From: an uncultured Clostridium sp.
GTDB taxonomy: Bacteria > Bacillota > Clostridia > TANB77 > CAG-508
NCBI GenBank assembly: GCA_930980855.1
Contig: CAKNIZ010000003.1
Span: forward strand, 1 to 32,337
Direction of reading: 5' to 3'
DNA length: 32,337 bases
Shown: positions 1 to 7,698 of the stretch, in pieces
How positions within the stretch are numbered: the stretch's first letter is position 1
Layout: every line of letters starts with the position of its first letter
Notes under the pieces: model-generated
Told to the model about the DNA's origin: nothing
Seen by the model: the letters and a program-made list of their open reading frames with translations, nothing else
Databases searched by the model: none
Program-made: the position numbers and the translations under genes

Positions 1-67
1 ATTATATCAAAGGATTCTCAATTTTTCTATTCCGATACCATTTTACACTATTTTTAAGTGACTGTTA

Positions 68-96
68 TTGTACAATAAAAAAAATAATGCTATAAT
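68..96 (+). promoter_or_regulatory. sigma-A-type promoter
   Basis: A TTGTAC -35 box at 68-73 and a TATAAT -10 box at 91-96 are separated by 17 bases. They lie about 30 bases upstream of the first gene, so transcription would start near 103 with a short leader. Confidence 0.7.
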
Positions 97-128
97 AAAT
101 ATAGAATTTATAATTTAGGAGATAATAT

Positions 129-962
129 ATGGAAGCAAAAGTTGTAAGATATGTACTTTACACAGTTATTGTTATTATTTGTGTAGTATCAATAGGAATA
201 GGTGTATATGCACAATTTTTTAGAAAAGAAGCAACTAGTTATGAGAATGACATTTCTGCTGGTGGAAATCAAAATTTAGTTACAAGTCAAGATGTGAAAG
301 AATCATTTTTAGGTTTATTTACTAATGAAATGATACCAAGTGTATATAATGGACAAGTGCAAAAAGTAGACAATTCACAAGATATTGTTTATACTGCATA
401 TTCAAATACAACTACTGTAGAAGGTCAGTATAGTTTAGATGTAAATATCCCTTTTATAAATATTCAAGGAGAAGTAGTAGATGGTTATAACAACATTAGT
501 CAAACTGTTTTTGCGGATAAAATTAATTCACTTATGGCAGGAACATCTGCTTTTACAATATATAACCTAGATTATACAGCATATATTAATAATGATATTC
601 TTTCTGTTGCAATTATGGCTACAATAAAAGAGGGCGATAATCCACAAAGAATAATGATTCAAACATATAATTATAATTTAGTAACAGGACAAAATGTAAC
701 AGTAAAAGATATCCTAAATAATAGAGGAATAGAAGAAAAAGCTGTAGAAAATAGAATTGAAAATACAATTAAAAGAGCAAGTGAAGATGCCGAACAAATG
801 GCTCAATCTGGATATCAAGTATACCAAAGGAATCCAGAAGACGAAATGTATAAAATAGAAAATATACAAACATTTATAGAAGGACCTGATGGAGAATTAT
901 ATATCATATTTGCTTATGGAAATAATAACTATACTTCAGAAATGGATGTAATACAAATTTAA
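129..962 (+). CDS. membrane-anchored extracytoplasmic protein (DUF3298/DUF4163-like)
   Basis: This 277-residue protein has one hydrophobic segment at about residues 7-28, followed by a polar domain that would lie outside the membrane. The second half has a pattern like the DUF3298/DUF4163 fold found in RsiV-type and PdaC-type proteins: a strand pair near YSLDVNIPFINI, a conserved-looking FADKINSLM helix, and a later segment TYNYNLVTGQNVTVKDIL that resembles the 'nl..G..itl.dll' motif of DUF3298. No catalytic motif is visible. The ATG at 129 has GGAG just upstream and a good promoter. It is a single-gene unit ending at a weak terminator. Family assignment is from pattern recognition only; a role in the cell envelope is inferred. 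Confidence 0.75.
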   Translation: MEAKVVRYVLYTVIVIICVVSIGIGVYAQFFRKEATSYENDISAGGNQNLVTSQDVKESFLGLFTNEMIPSVYNGQVQKVDNSQDIVYTAYSNTTTVEGQYSLDVNIPFINIQGEVVDGYNNISQTVFADKINSLMAGTSAFTIYNLDYTAYINNDILSVAIMATIKEGDNPQRIMIQTYNYNLVTGQNVTVKDILNNRGIEEKAVENRIENTIKRASEDAEQMAQSGYQVYQRNPEDEMYKIENIQTFIEGPDGELYIIFAYGNNNYTSEMDVIQI

Positions 963-965
963 AAG

Positions 966-990
966 AAGAGGGACAAATTCCCCCTTTTTT
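966..990 (+). terminator. weak intrinsic terminator
   Basis: GGGA at 970-973 pairs with TCCC at 979-982 around a small loop, followed by CC and a six-T run. The stem is short, so termination may be partial. Confidence 0.4.
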
Positions 991-1041
991 CTTATGAAAG
1001 ATGTAATAAAAGTCGAACCAAAAGATTATAATATAATAAGA

Positions 1042-1198
1042 TGTTACAATTTACAATGAGTATAAAATGCTTTAAAATTGTATATTCAAAAATTTTTTGT
1101 TTCTTGCTGTCGGACGTAAAGTCCTCCAAACTGCGCGAAACTGCAAAATCTTGAATATACAATTATAGGAATTTAATAAGAGGCTGTAAATTGTAACA
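1042..1198. repeat. MITE-like intergenic element, copy 1
   Basis: The 157-base element is bounded by perfect 14-base terminal inverted repeats (TGTTACAATTTACA at 1042-1055 and its complement at 1185-1198). Inside lies a second, longer inverted repeat (AATTGTATATTCAA near 1076-1090 against TTGAATATACAATT near 1151-1164) enclosing a GC-richer core. Nearly the same sequence recurs at 31061-31215, and the inner arms recur at 3094-3172 and 11498-11631. No open frame is contained, consistent with a non-autonomous mobile or structured element. Confidence 0.8.
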
Positions 1199-1215
1199 AT
1201 AAAATGGAGTAATTT

Positions 1216-1893
1216 ATGAAAAAAGAAGGAATAACAATTCATCGAATAATTTGGTATACACTGCTATTTAGTGTTTTAGGACTAATAATAGAAACAATCT
1301 ATTGTTTTGCTACTACTGGAATTCTTGAGAGCAGGAAAGGATTAATATTAGGACCATTTTGCCCAATTTATGGGGTTGGAGCATCAGTACTAATAATATT
1401 ATTAAACAATTACAGTAATAGTAAAGTCAGATTATTCTGTCTAGGTGCAATTTATGGTACAATATTTGAATATGTATGCAGTTATGTTATGCAAGTAATG
1501 TATGGTAGTAGATTTTGGGATTATTCATATACAAATTTTCAAATAAATGGTCGTATATCCCTTACTTATACAGTATTTTGGGGAATTTTGTCAGTGATTT
1601 TAATAGGATATTTAAAAGGCTTTTTAGATAAATGGATTGAAAAAATACCTGGAAAAATGGTAGATAAGGTAATTGTATTATTTGTAGGTATAGATGTTTT
1701 TGTTACAATTTTAGGAATTAGTGTTTATATGGATAGAGCAAAATCAATATATGAAAAAAGAGAACATGAAAATACATTTTTAGATTATGTTTTTAATGAT
1801 TCTATAATGTCATTTACTTTTCCTAACTTAAGATATATGGACTCCGAAGGAAGAGAAATTTTTGTTAAAGATATAATTGATATAGAAAAATAA
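1216..1893 (+). CDS. PF06541-type (putative ABC-transporter type IV / CmpB-like) membrane protein
   Basis: This 225-residue polytopic protein has about five hydrophobic segments. It carries the signature stretches of the PF06541 family: an N-terminal LGLIIETIYC helix, the loop KGLILGPFCPIYGVGA, the EYVCSYVMQ helix, the FWDYSYTNFQINGR motif, and a following hydrophobic segment. The same signature occurs in the protein at 22714-23430, so the window holds two paralogues. The molecular function of this family is not established; the transporter label comes from distant similarity. The ATG at 1216 follows GGAG by eight bases. The gene starts only 17 bases after repeat copy 1 and is followed by a strong terminator, so it is probably a single transcription unit. 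Confidence 0.85.
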   Translation: MKKEGITIHRIIWYTLLFSVLGLIIETIYCFATTGILESRKGLILGPFCPIYGVGASVLIILLNNYSNSKVRLFCLGAIYGTIFEYVCSYVMQVMYGSRFWDYSYTNFQINGRISLTYTVFWGILSVILIGYLKGFLDKWIEKIPGKMVDKVIVLFVGIDVFVTILGISVYMDRAKSIYEKREHENTFLDYVFNDSIMSFTFPNLRYMDSEGREIFVKDIIDIEK

Positions 1894-1914
1894 AGAAAAA
1901 ATGAGCAAACTAGA

Positions 1915-1952
1915 GAAAAAAAGAGCGATTTATACAAATTTAGCTCTTTTTT
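1915..1952 (+). terminator. intrinsic terminator
   Basis: AAAAAAGAGC pairs with GCTCTTTTTT (1943-1952) across a 16-base loop; the right arm supplies the T-run. It ends the preceding membrane protein gene. Confidence 0.8.
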
Positions 1953-2006
1953 CATGTAAAAAATTAGATAAAAAGTAAAAATTTTGGCTTTTTAGTATAA
2001 TTTGAT

Positions 2007-2035
2007 TTGAATTTGTTAAGAATATATGGTATAAT
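2007..2035 (+). promoter_or_regulatory. sigma-A-type promoter for the LytM peptidase
   Basis: TTGAAT at 2007-2012 and TATAAT at 2030-2035 have a 17-base spacer. The predicted start near 2042 leaves about 60 bases of leader before the annotated ATG. Confidence 0.7.
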
Positions 2036-2102
2036 TAATATTGTCGTCACAAAATTAAAAGGAGTGTGAACAAGTATTTTTAATAAAAGAATAGCATATT
2101 AT

Positions 2103-3047
2103 ATGAAACAAACGATGAAATTTCTAAAAATAATAGCTATTGCTTTGATATTAATAATTGCAATAATATTTATAAAATTTGAACCTGCTTATGCAGTTAG
2201 TTTAAATGGAGAACAAATAGGATACGTAGGGGACGAAGAAGAATTTAAGGAAAAAATTAATGAAAATGTACTTAATTCAGAAGAAGAAAATGTTGCATTT
2301 GTAGAATTAGAAAATGTAGATTATTCTGTAAGTTTAGTTAGCAGAAATCAAGTTAATGAAGAAATAGTACTTGCTAAATTAGAAGAGAGTGCAAAAAATA
2401 TATATAGAGTTTACGAAGTGGCGGACTTAAATAATAAAGAAAGTAAAGTTTATGTGAATTCTATGGAAGAAGCAGAAAGCTTAGTTACAACATTAAAAGA
2501 AACATATAGCGAAGTAGAACCTAATTTAGTAATAAATACAATTTATCTAGAAAATGTTGACGAAGTAAATGAAGAAAATATTCAAATTGCTAAAGAAAAG
2601 ATGACAGCAAATTTACAAAGTGAATTAGATGAAAAAGAGGAAAAAGATAGTAGAACAGTAAATGGAATATATCTTGCAGTAGTACCAGTTACAGGAAGAA
2701 TTACTTCAAGATTTGGTGCTAATGAAAGTATAAGAGACCATACTCATAAAGGTATAGACATCGGAGCTGCTGGAGGAACACCTATTTTGGCAACAGCTGA
2801 CGGTGTAGTAACTAGAGCTGGATGGAGTAGTGGATATGGAAATCTAGTTGTTGTAGACCATGGGAATGGAGTTACAACATATTATGGACATTGTAGTAAA
2901 TTATATACCAGTGTTGGAACAACAGTAAAAGCTGGAGATAAAATTGCCGCAGTTGGTTCTACAGGTAATTCAACTGGAAACCATTTACATTTTGAAATTA
3001 GATTAAACGGTAAACAGGTAAATCCTCAAAAATATGTATATAAATAA
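2103..3047 (+). CDS. membrane-anchored M23 (LytM) family zinc metallopeptidase
   Basis: This 314-residue protein has an N-terminal membrane segment (about residues 8-25), a charged region with VNG/LNG-type repeats that is probably coiled or extended (30-185), and a C-terminal LytM domain (190-314). Zinc and active-site motifs are visible: HxxxD at H215-D219, the YGH at about 261-263, and HLHFE with H294 and H296. Such enzymes cut peptidoglycan peptides or act as scaffolds when degenerate; here the ligands are intact. The start is uncertain. No Shine-Dalgarno sequence precedes the ATG at 2103, while AAAGGAG sits at 2058-2064. The frame stays open upstream to 2070 and includes an ATT codon at 2076 at correct spacing. 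The protein could therefore be nine residues longer. Confidence 0.9.
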   Translation: MKQTMKFLKIIAIALILIIAIIFIKFEPAYAVSLNGEQIGYVGDEEEFKEKINENVLNSEEENVAFVELENVDYSVSLVSRNQVNEEIVLAKLEESAKNIYRVYEVADLNNKESKVYVNSMEEAESLVTTLKETYSEVEPNLVINTIYLENVDEVNEENIQIAKEKMTANLQSELDEKEEKDSRTVNGIYLAVVPVTGRITSRFGANESIRDHTHKGIDIGAAGGTPILATADGVVTRAGWSSGYGNLVVVDHGNGVTTYYGHCSKLYTSVGTTVKAGDKIAAVGSTGNSTGNHLHFEIRLNGKQVNPQKYVYK

Positions 3048-3052
3048 TTATT

Positions 3053-3088
3053 AGAACTTTAAGAATTATATTTCTTAAGGTTCTTTTA
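3053..3088 (+). terminator. intrinsic terminator
   Basis: A 13-base stem (AGAACTTTAAGAA at 3053-3065 against TTCTTAAGGTTCT at 3071-3083, one G-U pair) is followed by TTTATT. Confidence 0.75.
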
Positions 3089-3093
3089 TTAAT

Positions 3094-3172
3094 TTGTATA
3101 TTAAAGATTTTGTAGCCACGCGCAGCTTGGAGCGGAGCGACAGTAAGTGGCAAAAAATCTTTTAATATACAA
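3094..3172. repeat. intergenic inverted-repeat element, copy 2
   Basis: TTGTATATTAAAGATTTT (3094-3111) is complementary to the sequence at 3154-3172 with one extra T. It encloses a 42-base GC-rich core that itself contains CCAC/GTGG and other short complementary pieces. The arms match the inner arms of the elements at 1042 and 31061; the core differs. It lies between the LytM terminator and dxs. Confidence 0.75.
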
Positions 3173-3247
3173 CTAATAGTACAATGTAGAAATTATAACT
3201 AATTTATGTTAAAATATTAACTAGAATGCAATAAGGAAGTGATAGCA

Positions 3248-5119
3248 GTGTTAGAAAAAATAAAAGATGTAGAAGATTTAAAAAAATTAAATATCGAAGA
3301 TAAGAAAAACTTAGCAGAAGAAATAAGAAAATATATAATAGAAGTAGTATCTAAAAACGGTGGACATTTAGCTTCAAACTTAGGAGTTATAGAACTTACA
3401 ATTGCTTTAGAATCTGTATTTAATGTAAATAAAGATAAAATAATATGGGATGTTGGACATCAGACTTATACTCATAAAATATTGAATGGAAGAAAAGAAA
3501 GCATAAAAACTTTAAGAAAGTTAAATGGAATAGCAGGTTTTCCAAAAACAAGTGAATCTAAAGCTGATTGTTTTAATACAGGACATAGTAGTACTTCAAT
3601 TTCAGCAGCATTAGGAATGGCAAGAGCAAGAGATATAAAAAATGAAAAATATTCTGTAATAGCCGTAATTGGAGATGGAGCGCTTACTGGTGGTATGGCA
3701 TTAGAAGCTTTAAATGATGTTGGGTACACAGGAGCTAAAATGACAGTTGTACTTAATGATAATGAAATGAGCATATCTAAAAGTGTTGGAGGAATGAATA
3801 TGCTCCTAAGCAAACTTAGAACAAAGAAATTCTATACTCATTCAAATATCTCCATGAAAAAGTTATTATTGAAAATTCCAGCAGTAGGGAAGCCAGTGGT
3901 TAGATTTGCTCAAAAAGTAAAAAGAAGTGTTAAGCAATTAATAATTCCTAAAATGTTTTTTGAAGAAATTGGATTCACATATTTAGGCCCAGTTGATGGA
4001 CATAATATTGTAGAATTAGAAAATATATTTAAACTAAGTAAACAGATTGAAATGCCTGTTTTGATACACGTAATAACAAAAAAAGGAAAAGGATATAAAT
4101 ATGCTGAAGAAAATCCAGATAAATTTCATGCTATAGGAAAATTTGAACCAAAAACAGGAATGGAAATAAAGGGCAAAGGAGAAACATATTCAAAAGTCTT
4201 TGAGAAAACTATTTGCGAAATAGCAAGAAACAATGGTAAAATTGTATCCATCACAGCATCTATGAAAGATGGAACAGGGTTAACAGAATTTGCTAAGCAG
4301 TTTCCAGAAAGATTTTTCGATGTAGGCATAGCTGAACAACATGCATTAGGAGTTGCGGCAGGTCTTGCTAAATCAGGTATGATACCAATAGTACCAATAT
4401 ATTCATCTTTTTACCAGAGAGCCTATGATCAAGTAATACATGATATAGCCATGCAAAAACTCCATGTAATTATGTGTGTTGATAGAGCTGGACTAGTAGG
4501 AAATGATGGAGAAACTCATCAAGGATTATTGGATATGGCATTTTTTAGATTAATTCCTAATATTACTATAATGGCACCTAAGAACTTAAAAGAATTACAA
4601 GAAATGTTGAATTTTTCTGTTAAAGCTTATGGACCAATAGTAATTAGATATCCAAGGGGAGGAGAAGAAGGCATATATTCTTTTAACCAAACAAAAAAGA
4701 TAACATATGGGAAAGCAGAGGTATTGCAAGAAGGAAATGATGTAACTATTTTGGCAATTGGAAAAATGGTTGAAAGGGCAATGTGGATTTCAAAAGAATT
4801 AAAAAGAGAGCAAATTAATGCAGAAGTAATAAATATTAGATTTTTAAAACCAATAGATAAAAGTACAATAATAAAATCCTTAAATAGAACAAAATGTGTG
4901 GTAACAATAGAAGATGGAACTATAATTAATGGACTTGCTACAGCAATCGATGAGATTATATTAGATAATAATTTAGATAATATAAAGAAGATAAACTTTG
5001 CATATCCAGATAAATTCATCAAACAGGGAAGTGTGAGCGAACTAGAAAAAATATATGGATTAAATAAAGAAAATATTTTAAGAGAAATAATAAAGATAAA
5101 AAAAGAGCATATTGTTTAA
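3248..5119 (+). CDS. dxs: 1-deoxy-D-xylulose-5-phosphate synthase (DXS)
   Basis: DXS condenses pyruvate and glyceraldehyde 3-phosphate, using thiamine diphosphate, to make 1-deoxyxylulose 5-phosphate, the first step of the methylerythritol phosphate route to isoprenoids. The 623-residue protein matches the usual length. Visible signatures are WDVGHQTYTHKIL near residue 64 (first catalytic His region), the ThDP motif GDGALTGGMALEALN followed by the VVLNDNEMSI segment, KGKGYKYAE, and the catalytic-Glu motif VGIAEQHALGVAAG in the pyrimidine domain. A C-terminal transketolase domain follows. The start is placed at GTG 3248 because AAGGAAG at 3233-3239 lies about eight bases upstream; the GTG at 3239 would overlap that site. 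No other isoprenoid gene is adjacent. Confidence 0.97.
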   Translation: MLEKIKDVEDLKKLNIEDKKNLAEEIRKYIIEVVSKNGGHLASNLGVIELTIALESVFNVNKDKIIWDVGHQTYTHKILNGRKESIKTLRKLNGIAGFPKTSESKADCFNTGHSSTSISAALGMARARDIKNEKYSVIAVIGDGALTGGMALEALNDVGYTGAKMTVVLNDNEMSISKSVGGMNMLLSKLRTKKFYTHSNISMKKLLLKIPAVGKPVVRFAQKVKRSVKQLIIPKMFFEEIGFTYLGPVDGHNIVELENIFKLSKQIEMPVLIHVITKKGKGYKYAEENPDKFHAIGKFEPKTGMEIKGKGETYSKVFEKTICEIARNNGKIVSITASMKDGTGLTEFAKQFPERFFDVGIAEQHALGVAAGLAKSGMIPIVPIYSSFYQRAYDQVIHDIAMQKLHVIMCVDRAGLVGNDGETHQGLLDMAFFRLIPNITIMAPKNLKELQEMLNFSVKAYGPIVIRYPRGGEEGIYSFNQTKKITYGKAEVLQEGNDVTILAIGKMVERAMWISKELKREQINAEVINIRFLKPIDKSTIIKSLNRTKCVVTIEDGTIINGLATAIDEIILDNNLDNIKKINFAYPDKFIKQGSVSELEKIYGLNKENILREIIKIKKEHIV

Positions 5120-5134
5120 ATATGCTCTTTTAGA
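5101..5134 (+). terminator. intrinsic terminator overlapping the dxs stop
   Basis: AAAAGAGCATAT (5101-5112) pairs perfectly with ATATGCTCTTTT (5120-5131). The left arm is inside the last codons of dxs and the stop codon is in the loop. Confidence 0.85.
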
Positions 5135-5250
5135 AAATAAAAGGGGATGTTTTTTATTTACATCAGTAATCGGAGTAACTTAATTACTGATTATGGGTAT
5201 ATTATAATGCTCGAATTTGTCCATTTTGTGAACTGGTTGTGATACATTTG

Positions 5251-5283
5251 AAAAATATAGAACATATAAAAGTTTATATGTCC
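5251..5283 (-). terminator. intrinsic terminator for the HtrA gene
   Basis: Read on the minus strand, GGACATATAA pairs with TTATATGTTC (one G-U pair) and is followed by TATATTTTT. It lies ten bases past the protease stop codon. A separate 8-base inverted repeat without T-run lies at 5163-5190 (TCAGTAAT/ATTACTGA), function unknown. Confidence 0.65.
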
Positions 5284-5292
5284 TATTATTTA

Positions 5293-6597
5293 CTAAGGTT
5301 GTTCAGCAAGTGTTAATTCTACTGTAGTTTCCTTACCATCTCTATAAATTTTTAAAGACATTGTGTCTCCAATTTGATGAGTATTTTTTACTTCATTTAA
5401 ATCATCCATATTTTCAACTTTTTGTCCATCTGCTTCTATAATAATGTCTCCAACTTTTATACCAGCTTTTTCAGCAGGAGAGTAGTCATCAACACTTCTA
5501 ACATAAGCACCTACCTTTAAATCAAAAGTTGGATTTGATTTAATTGTTTCATCTGTTATGTCACTACCTGTTATACCTATATAAGGTCTTTTTACTTTAT
5601 TATATTGAATTAAATCATTGTAAATATCTTTTGTTGAATTAATTGGAATAGCAAAGCCTAAACCTTCAACACCCTCTCCTGAAGCCTTTAGTGTATTAAT
5701 TCCTATAACCTGACCTTTACTGTTTACTAATGCGCCACCGCTATTACCTTCATTTATAGCAGCATCTGTTTGAAGAACTGTATATGTTTTTCCTTCAGAA
5801 TCAGTAATTTCTCTGTTTAGTGCACTTATTGAACCTTGACAAACAGTACTTCTCATTCCAAGAGGATTTCCAACAGACATACACCATTCACCAACTTGAA
5901 CAGTATCAGAATCTCCAAGCTCAGCAGCAACTAAATCATTTTTGCTAATTTTGATAACTGCTAAATCAGTTTGCTCATCAGTACCAATAATTTCTGCCTC
6001 ATATGGTGTATCATCATTATATAAATATACTTGAATTTTACTAGCTTTGCTTACCTCATAATATGAACTAGAAGATGAAGAGCCTGTATCTATTACATGG
6101 TTGTTAGTTAATATATATCCATCAGAACTAATAATTACCCCAGAACCTTCAGCAGTAGCAGTAGATGGATTTCTTGAAAATAGTGAGTTTACTGAATATT
6201 CAACACTAATACCTACTATAGAAGGTAATACTTTCTGAGCTACAGCTACGCCAGTATCTGAAATGTTAGATAAAGATACTAAATCCAAATTAACATTATT
6301 ATAATCTATATGAGAATTATTATCTTGAACTGTTCTTGAAGAAGTTCCTATAATATTATTTTTTATATTAGGAATACCAAAGCAAACTCCTAATACTAAA
6401 GTTGCTGCAACAATTCCACTAACAAAAGGAAGCACTACAGTTTTTCCAAATCCGGGTCCTGTTTTAGGCTTTTTTTCTTTTTTAGGCTTAGTAGCTTTAA
6501 AATTGTTATTTTGAAAATTTGAATTATTATTTTGTTCAGTAGCATTTGTGTTTATATAACCATTATTGTATTGGTTATTATTATATTGATTGTTCAT
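5293..6597 (-). CDS. htrA: HtrA/DegP-family membrane-anchored serine protease with PDZ domain
   Basis: The 434-residue protein has an Asn/Gln/Tyr-rich cytoplasmic tail with runs of N (1-35), a lysine-rich stretch, and one transmembrane segment (about 52-76). An extracytoplasmic trypsin-like domain and a C-terminal PDZ domain (about 345-430) follow. The catalytic triad is visible: H167 in LTNNHVID, D211 in TDLAVIKI and S286 in NEGNSGGAL. HtrA enzymes degrade or refold damaged exported proteins, often under envelope stress. The start is taken at 6597 because AAGGAG lies seven bases upstream; a longer frame to 6630 exists but has no ribosome site. The gene is alone and convergent with dxs. A polyserine loop at 173-178 sits just after the catalytic His. 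Confidence 0.95.
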   Translation of the reverse strand: MNNQYNNNQYNNGYINTNATEQNNNSNFQNNNFKATKPKKEKKPKTGPGFGKTVVLPFVSGIVAATLVLGVCFGIPNIKNNIIGTSSRTVQDNNSHIDYNNVNLDLVSLSNISDTGVAVAQKVLPSIVGISVEYSVNSLFSRNPSTATAEGSGVIISSDGYILTNNHVIDTGSSSSSSYYEVSKASKIQVYLYNDDTPYEAEIIGTDEQTDLAVIKISKNDLVAAELGDSDTVQVGEWCMSVGNPLGMRSTVCQGSISALNREITDSEGKTYTVLQTDAAINEGNSGGALVNSKGQVIGINTLKASGEGVEGLGFAIPINSTKDIYNDLIQYNKVKRPYIGITGSDITDETIKSNPTFDLKVGAYVRSVDDYSPAEKAGIKVGDIIIEADGQKVENMDDLNEVKNTHQIGDTMSLKIYRDGKETTVELTLAEQP

Positions 6598-6731
6598 GTT
6601 TTTCTCCTTCTTTCTTAAAGTATGATACACTTCATATATATAATATTAACTTATTTTACATATATAATACAACTGATTTGTGAAAAAAATGTGAAAAAGA
6701 TGTTACAATTAAGAAAAATATAAATTGCATA

Positions 6732-6774
6732 TTGATTAATATGAAAAATTAATATAAAATTATTTCATATTAAT
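6732..6774 (+). promoter_or_regulatory. putative promoter embedded in a 12-base inverted repeat (operator-like)
   Basis: TTGATT (6732-6737), a 17-base spacer and TAAAAT (6755-6760) form a plausible promoter. ATTAATATGAAA at 6735-6746 is perfectly complementary to 6763-6774, so one arm covers the -35 box and the other the start point. This could be a repressor site or an RNA stem; the sequence alone does not decide. Confidence 0.5.
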
Positions 6775-6789
6775 ACAAGGAGAAAACAT

Positions 6790-6846
6790 ATGAAAAACGT
6801 TAAAAGCCTTGAGGCTGTGTATATATATATATATCATAGGATTTAA
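6790..6846 (+). CDS. 18-residue putative leader peptide, copy A
   Basis: The short frame MKNVKSLEAVYIYIYHRI starts at an ATG with AAGGAG seven bases upstream and ends at TAA, 27 bases before the terminator hairpin. Copy B at 8834 is identical, and a diverged copy at 21391 encodes MKINESLEAVYIS. Conserved residues are MK, SLEAVYI. The alternating TAT/ATA codons give a Tyr-Ile run, as expected of an attenuation leader peptide, although the AT repeat itself could be the only driver. The frame also contains an RNA hairpin (AGCC-TTGA-GGCT). Confidence 0.5.
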   Translation: MKNVKSLEAVYIYIYHRI

Positions 6847-6873
6847 TAAAATAAACATAATTAGACATAGAGA

Positions 6874-6925
6874 AGCTATGTATTTTAGGCGAACGTAAAA
6901 ATCGTGTAAAATATATAGCTTTTTT
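6874..6925 (+). terminator. terminator/attenuator hairpin, copy A
   Basis: AGCTATGTATTTTA (6874-6887) pairs with TAAAATATATAGCT (6907-6920, one G-U pair) and is followed by TTTTT. A competing small hairpin, CATAG-AGAAG-CTATG (6866-6880), uses part of the left arm, so the terminator could be switched. It lies upstream of the ribosome site of the structural gene, as in an attenuator. Confidence 0.7.
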
Positions 6926-6955
6926 GCGTGAGAAAATATGATGGAGGAATATATA

Positions 6956-7564
6956 ATGGTTAAAGCAAAACAAAATAAAAAAATTATACTAATAATATTA
7001 GTAATAGTATTAGTTGTAATAATAGTGGCAAGTATAATAATAAAAAATACAGTAATAAATAAAGAAATGTCAAAACAAAATAGACTTGCAGGAGCAAATC
7101 AAAACTCTGAATTAATAGCAAACAATATAAAAAAGGGAATAACTATTGGTGGGATTACGGGGACTTTAGAAGATATAGACACATCAGATGCCAATGCAAC
7201 ACCAGAAGATATATTAGAAGGAAAGACTGCATATGTGGATGGGGTAAAAATAACGGGAACACGTAAAAAGGAAATTCAAGTTGAATCAGTATTAATTAAT
7301 GGAGATACTTCAATAACTCAGTCAATGACTCAAAATGATACTATGATACTCAATGTATATGTATATCCAGAAAATGCAACTAATAAAAGAGTAATTTGGT
7401 CATCAGATGCTCCTAATGTTGCCTCAGTTGATCAAAATGGTACTGTAACAGCAAATATGCCAGGAAGTGCAACAATTACAGCTACATCTGTGCAAAATCC
7501 AAATGCAATTGCTGAATGTTATATAAATGTAATGCCTAGTCCAATTATAAATCCTAATCCATAA
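6956..7564 (+). CDS. membrane-anchored protein with an Ig-like (BIG2-type) domain
   Basis: The 202-residue protein has a signal-anchor segment (about residues 8-28), a middle module (about 50-95) with GITIGGITGT, ATPEDILEGKTAYVDG and VKITGTR, and a C-terminal Ig-like BIG2-type domain (about 103-195). That domain has VYPENATNKRVIWSSDAPNV followed by VDQNGTVTANMPGSATITA. The middle module resembles repeats common in phage tail and Gram-positive surface proteins and is shared with the broken gene at 21551. An extracytoplasmic, adhesive or structural role is inferred. The start is chosen at 6956, nine bases after GGAGG; a frame from 6938 would include that site. Transcription would pass through the attenuator hairpin just upstream. 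Confidence 0.8.
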   Translation: MVKAKQNKKIILIILVIVLVVIIVASIIIKNTVINKEMSKQNRLAGANQNSELIANNIKKGITIGGITGTLEDIDTSDANATPEDILEGKTAYVDGVKITGTRKKEIQVESVLINGDTSITQSMTQNDTMILNVYVYPENATNKRVIWSSDAPNVASVDQNGTVTANMPGSATITATSVQNPNAIAECYINVMPSPIINPNP

Positions 7565-7656
7565 TAGCTACCTATAACCATAATAGTAAAACAAATAAGT
7601 CCTATTTACTTTTTAACCAAAATGGATATATACTTTTAAAAAAATGGAGGTATATC

Positions 7657-7698
7657 ATGAGTAAAGAAAAAGGAATGGGACTTATTATAGAAAAATAA
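7657..7698 (+). pseudogene. stub of the pilin-like gene (paralogue of 9074-9532)
   Basis: MSKEKGMGLI is encoded here exactly as at the start of the gene at 9074, with the same upstream 65 bases and ribosome site, but the frame then diverges to IEK and a stop after 13 residues. Similarity to 9010-9104 runs from about 7592 to 7686 and stops there. The rest of the 7565-7886 gap has no convincing gene. It contains the perfect palindrome TTGTTCGAACAA near 7836-7847 and AT-rich sequence. Confidence 0.7.

Larger units (their letters stand above)
6717..6970 (+). repeat. leader cassette, copy A
   Basis: About 254 bases are almost identical to 8762-9012. They contain a promoter within an inverted repeat, a leader peptide frame, a terminator hairpin, and the ribosome site plus first codons of the downstream gene. 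A diverged third cassette (leader peptide through hairpin) is at 21391-21545. In copy B the gene start ATG is changed to AGG. Confidence 0.85.

Noticed and set aside
3094..3172. Element copy 2 as a plain transcription terminator
   Set aside because: A proper terminator already ends the LytM gene at 3053-3088, and the element has no T-run after its right arm.
6820..6834. TATATATA run as a phase-variable repeat
   Set aside because: Copies A and B have the same length and copy C is shorter by codons, so there is no sign of slippage; the run may simply be leader peptide codons.
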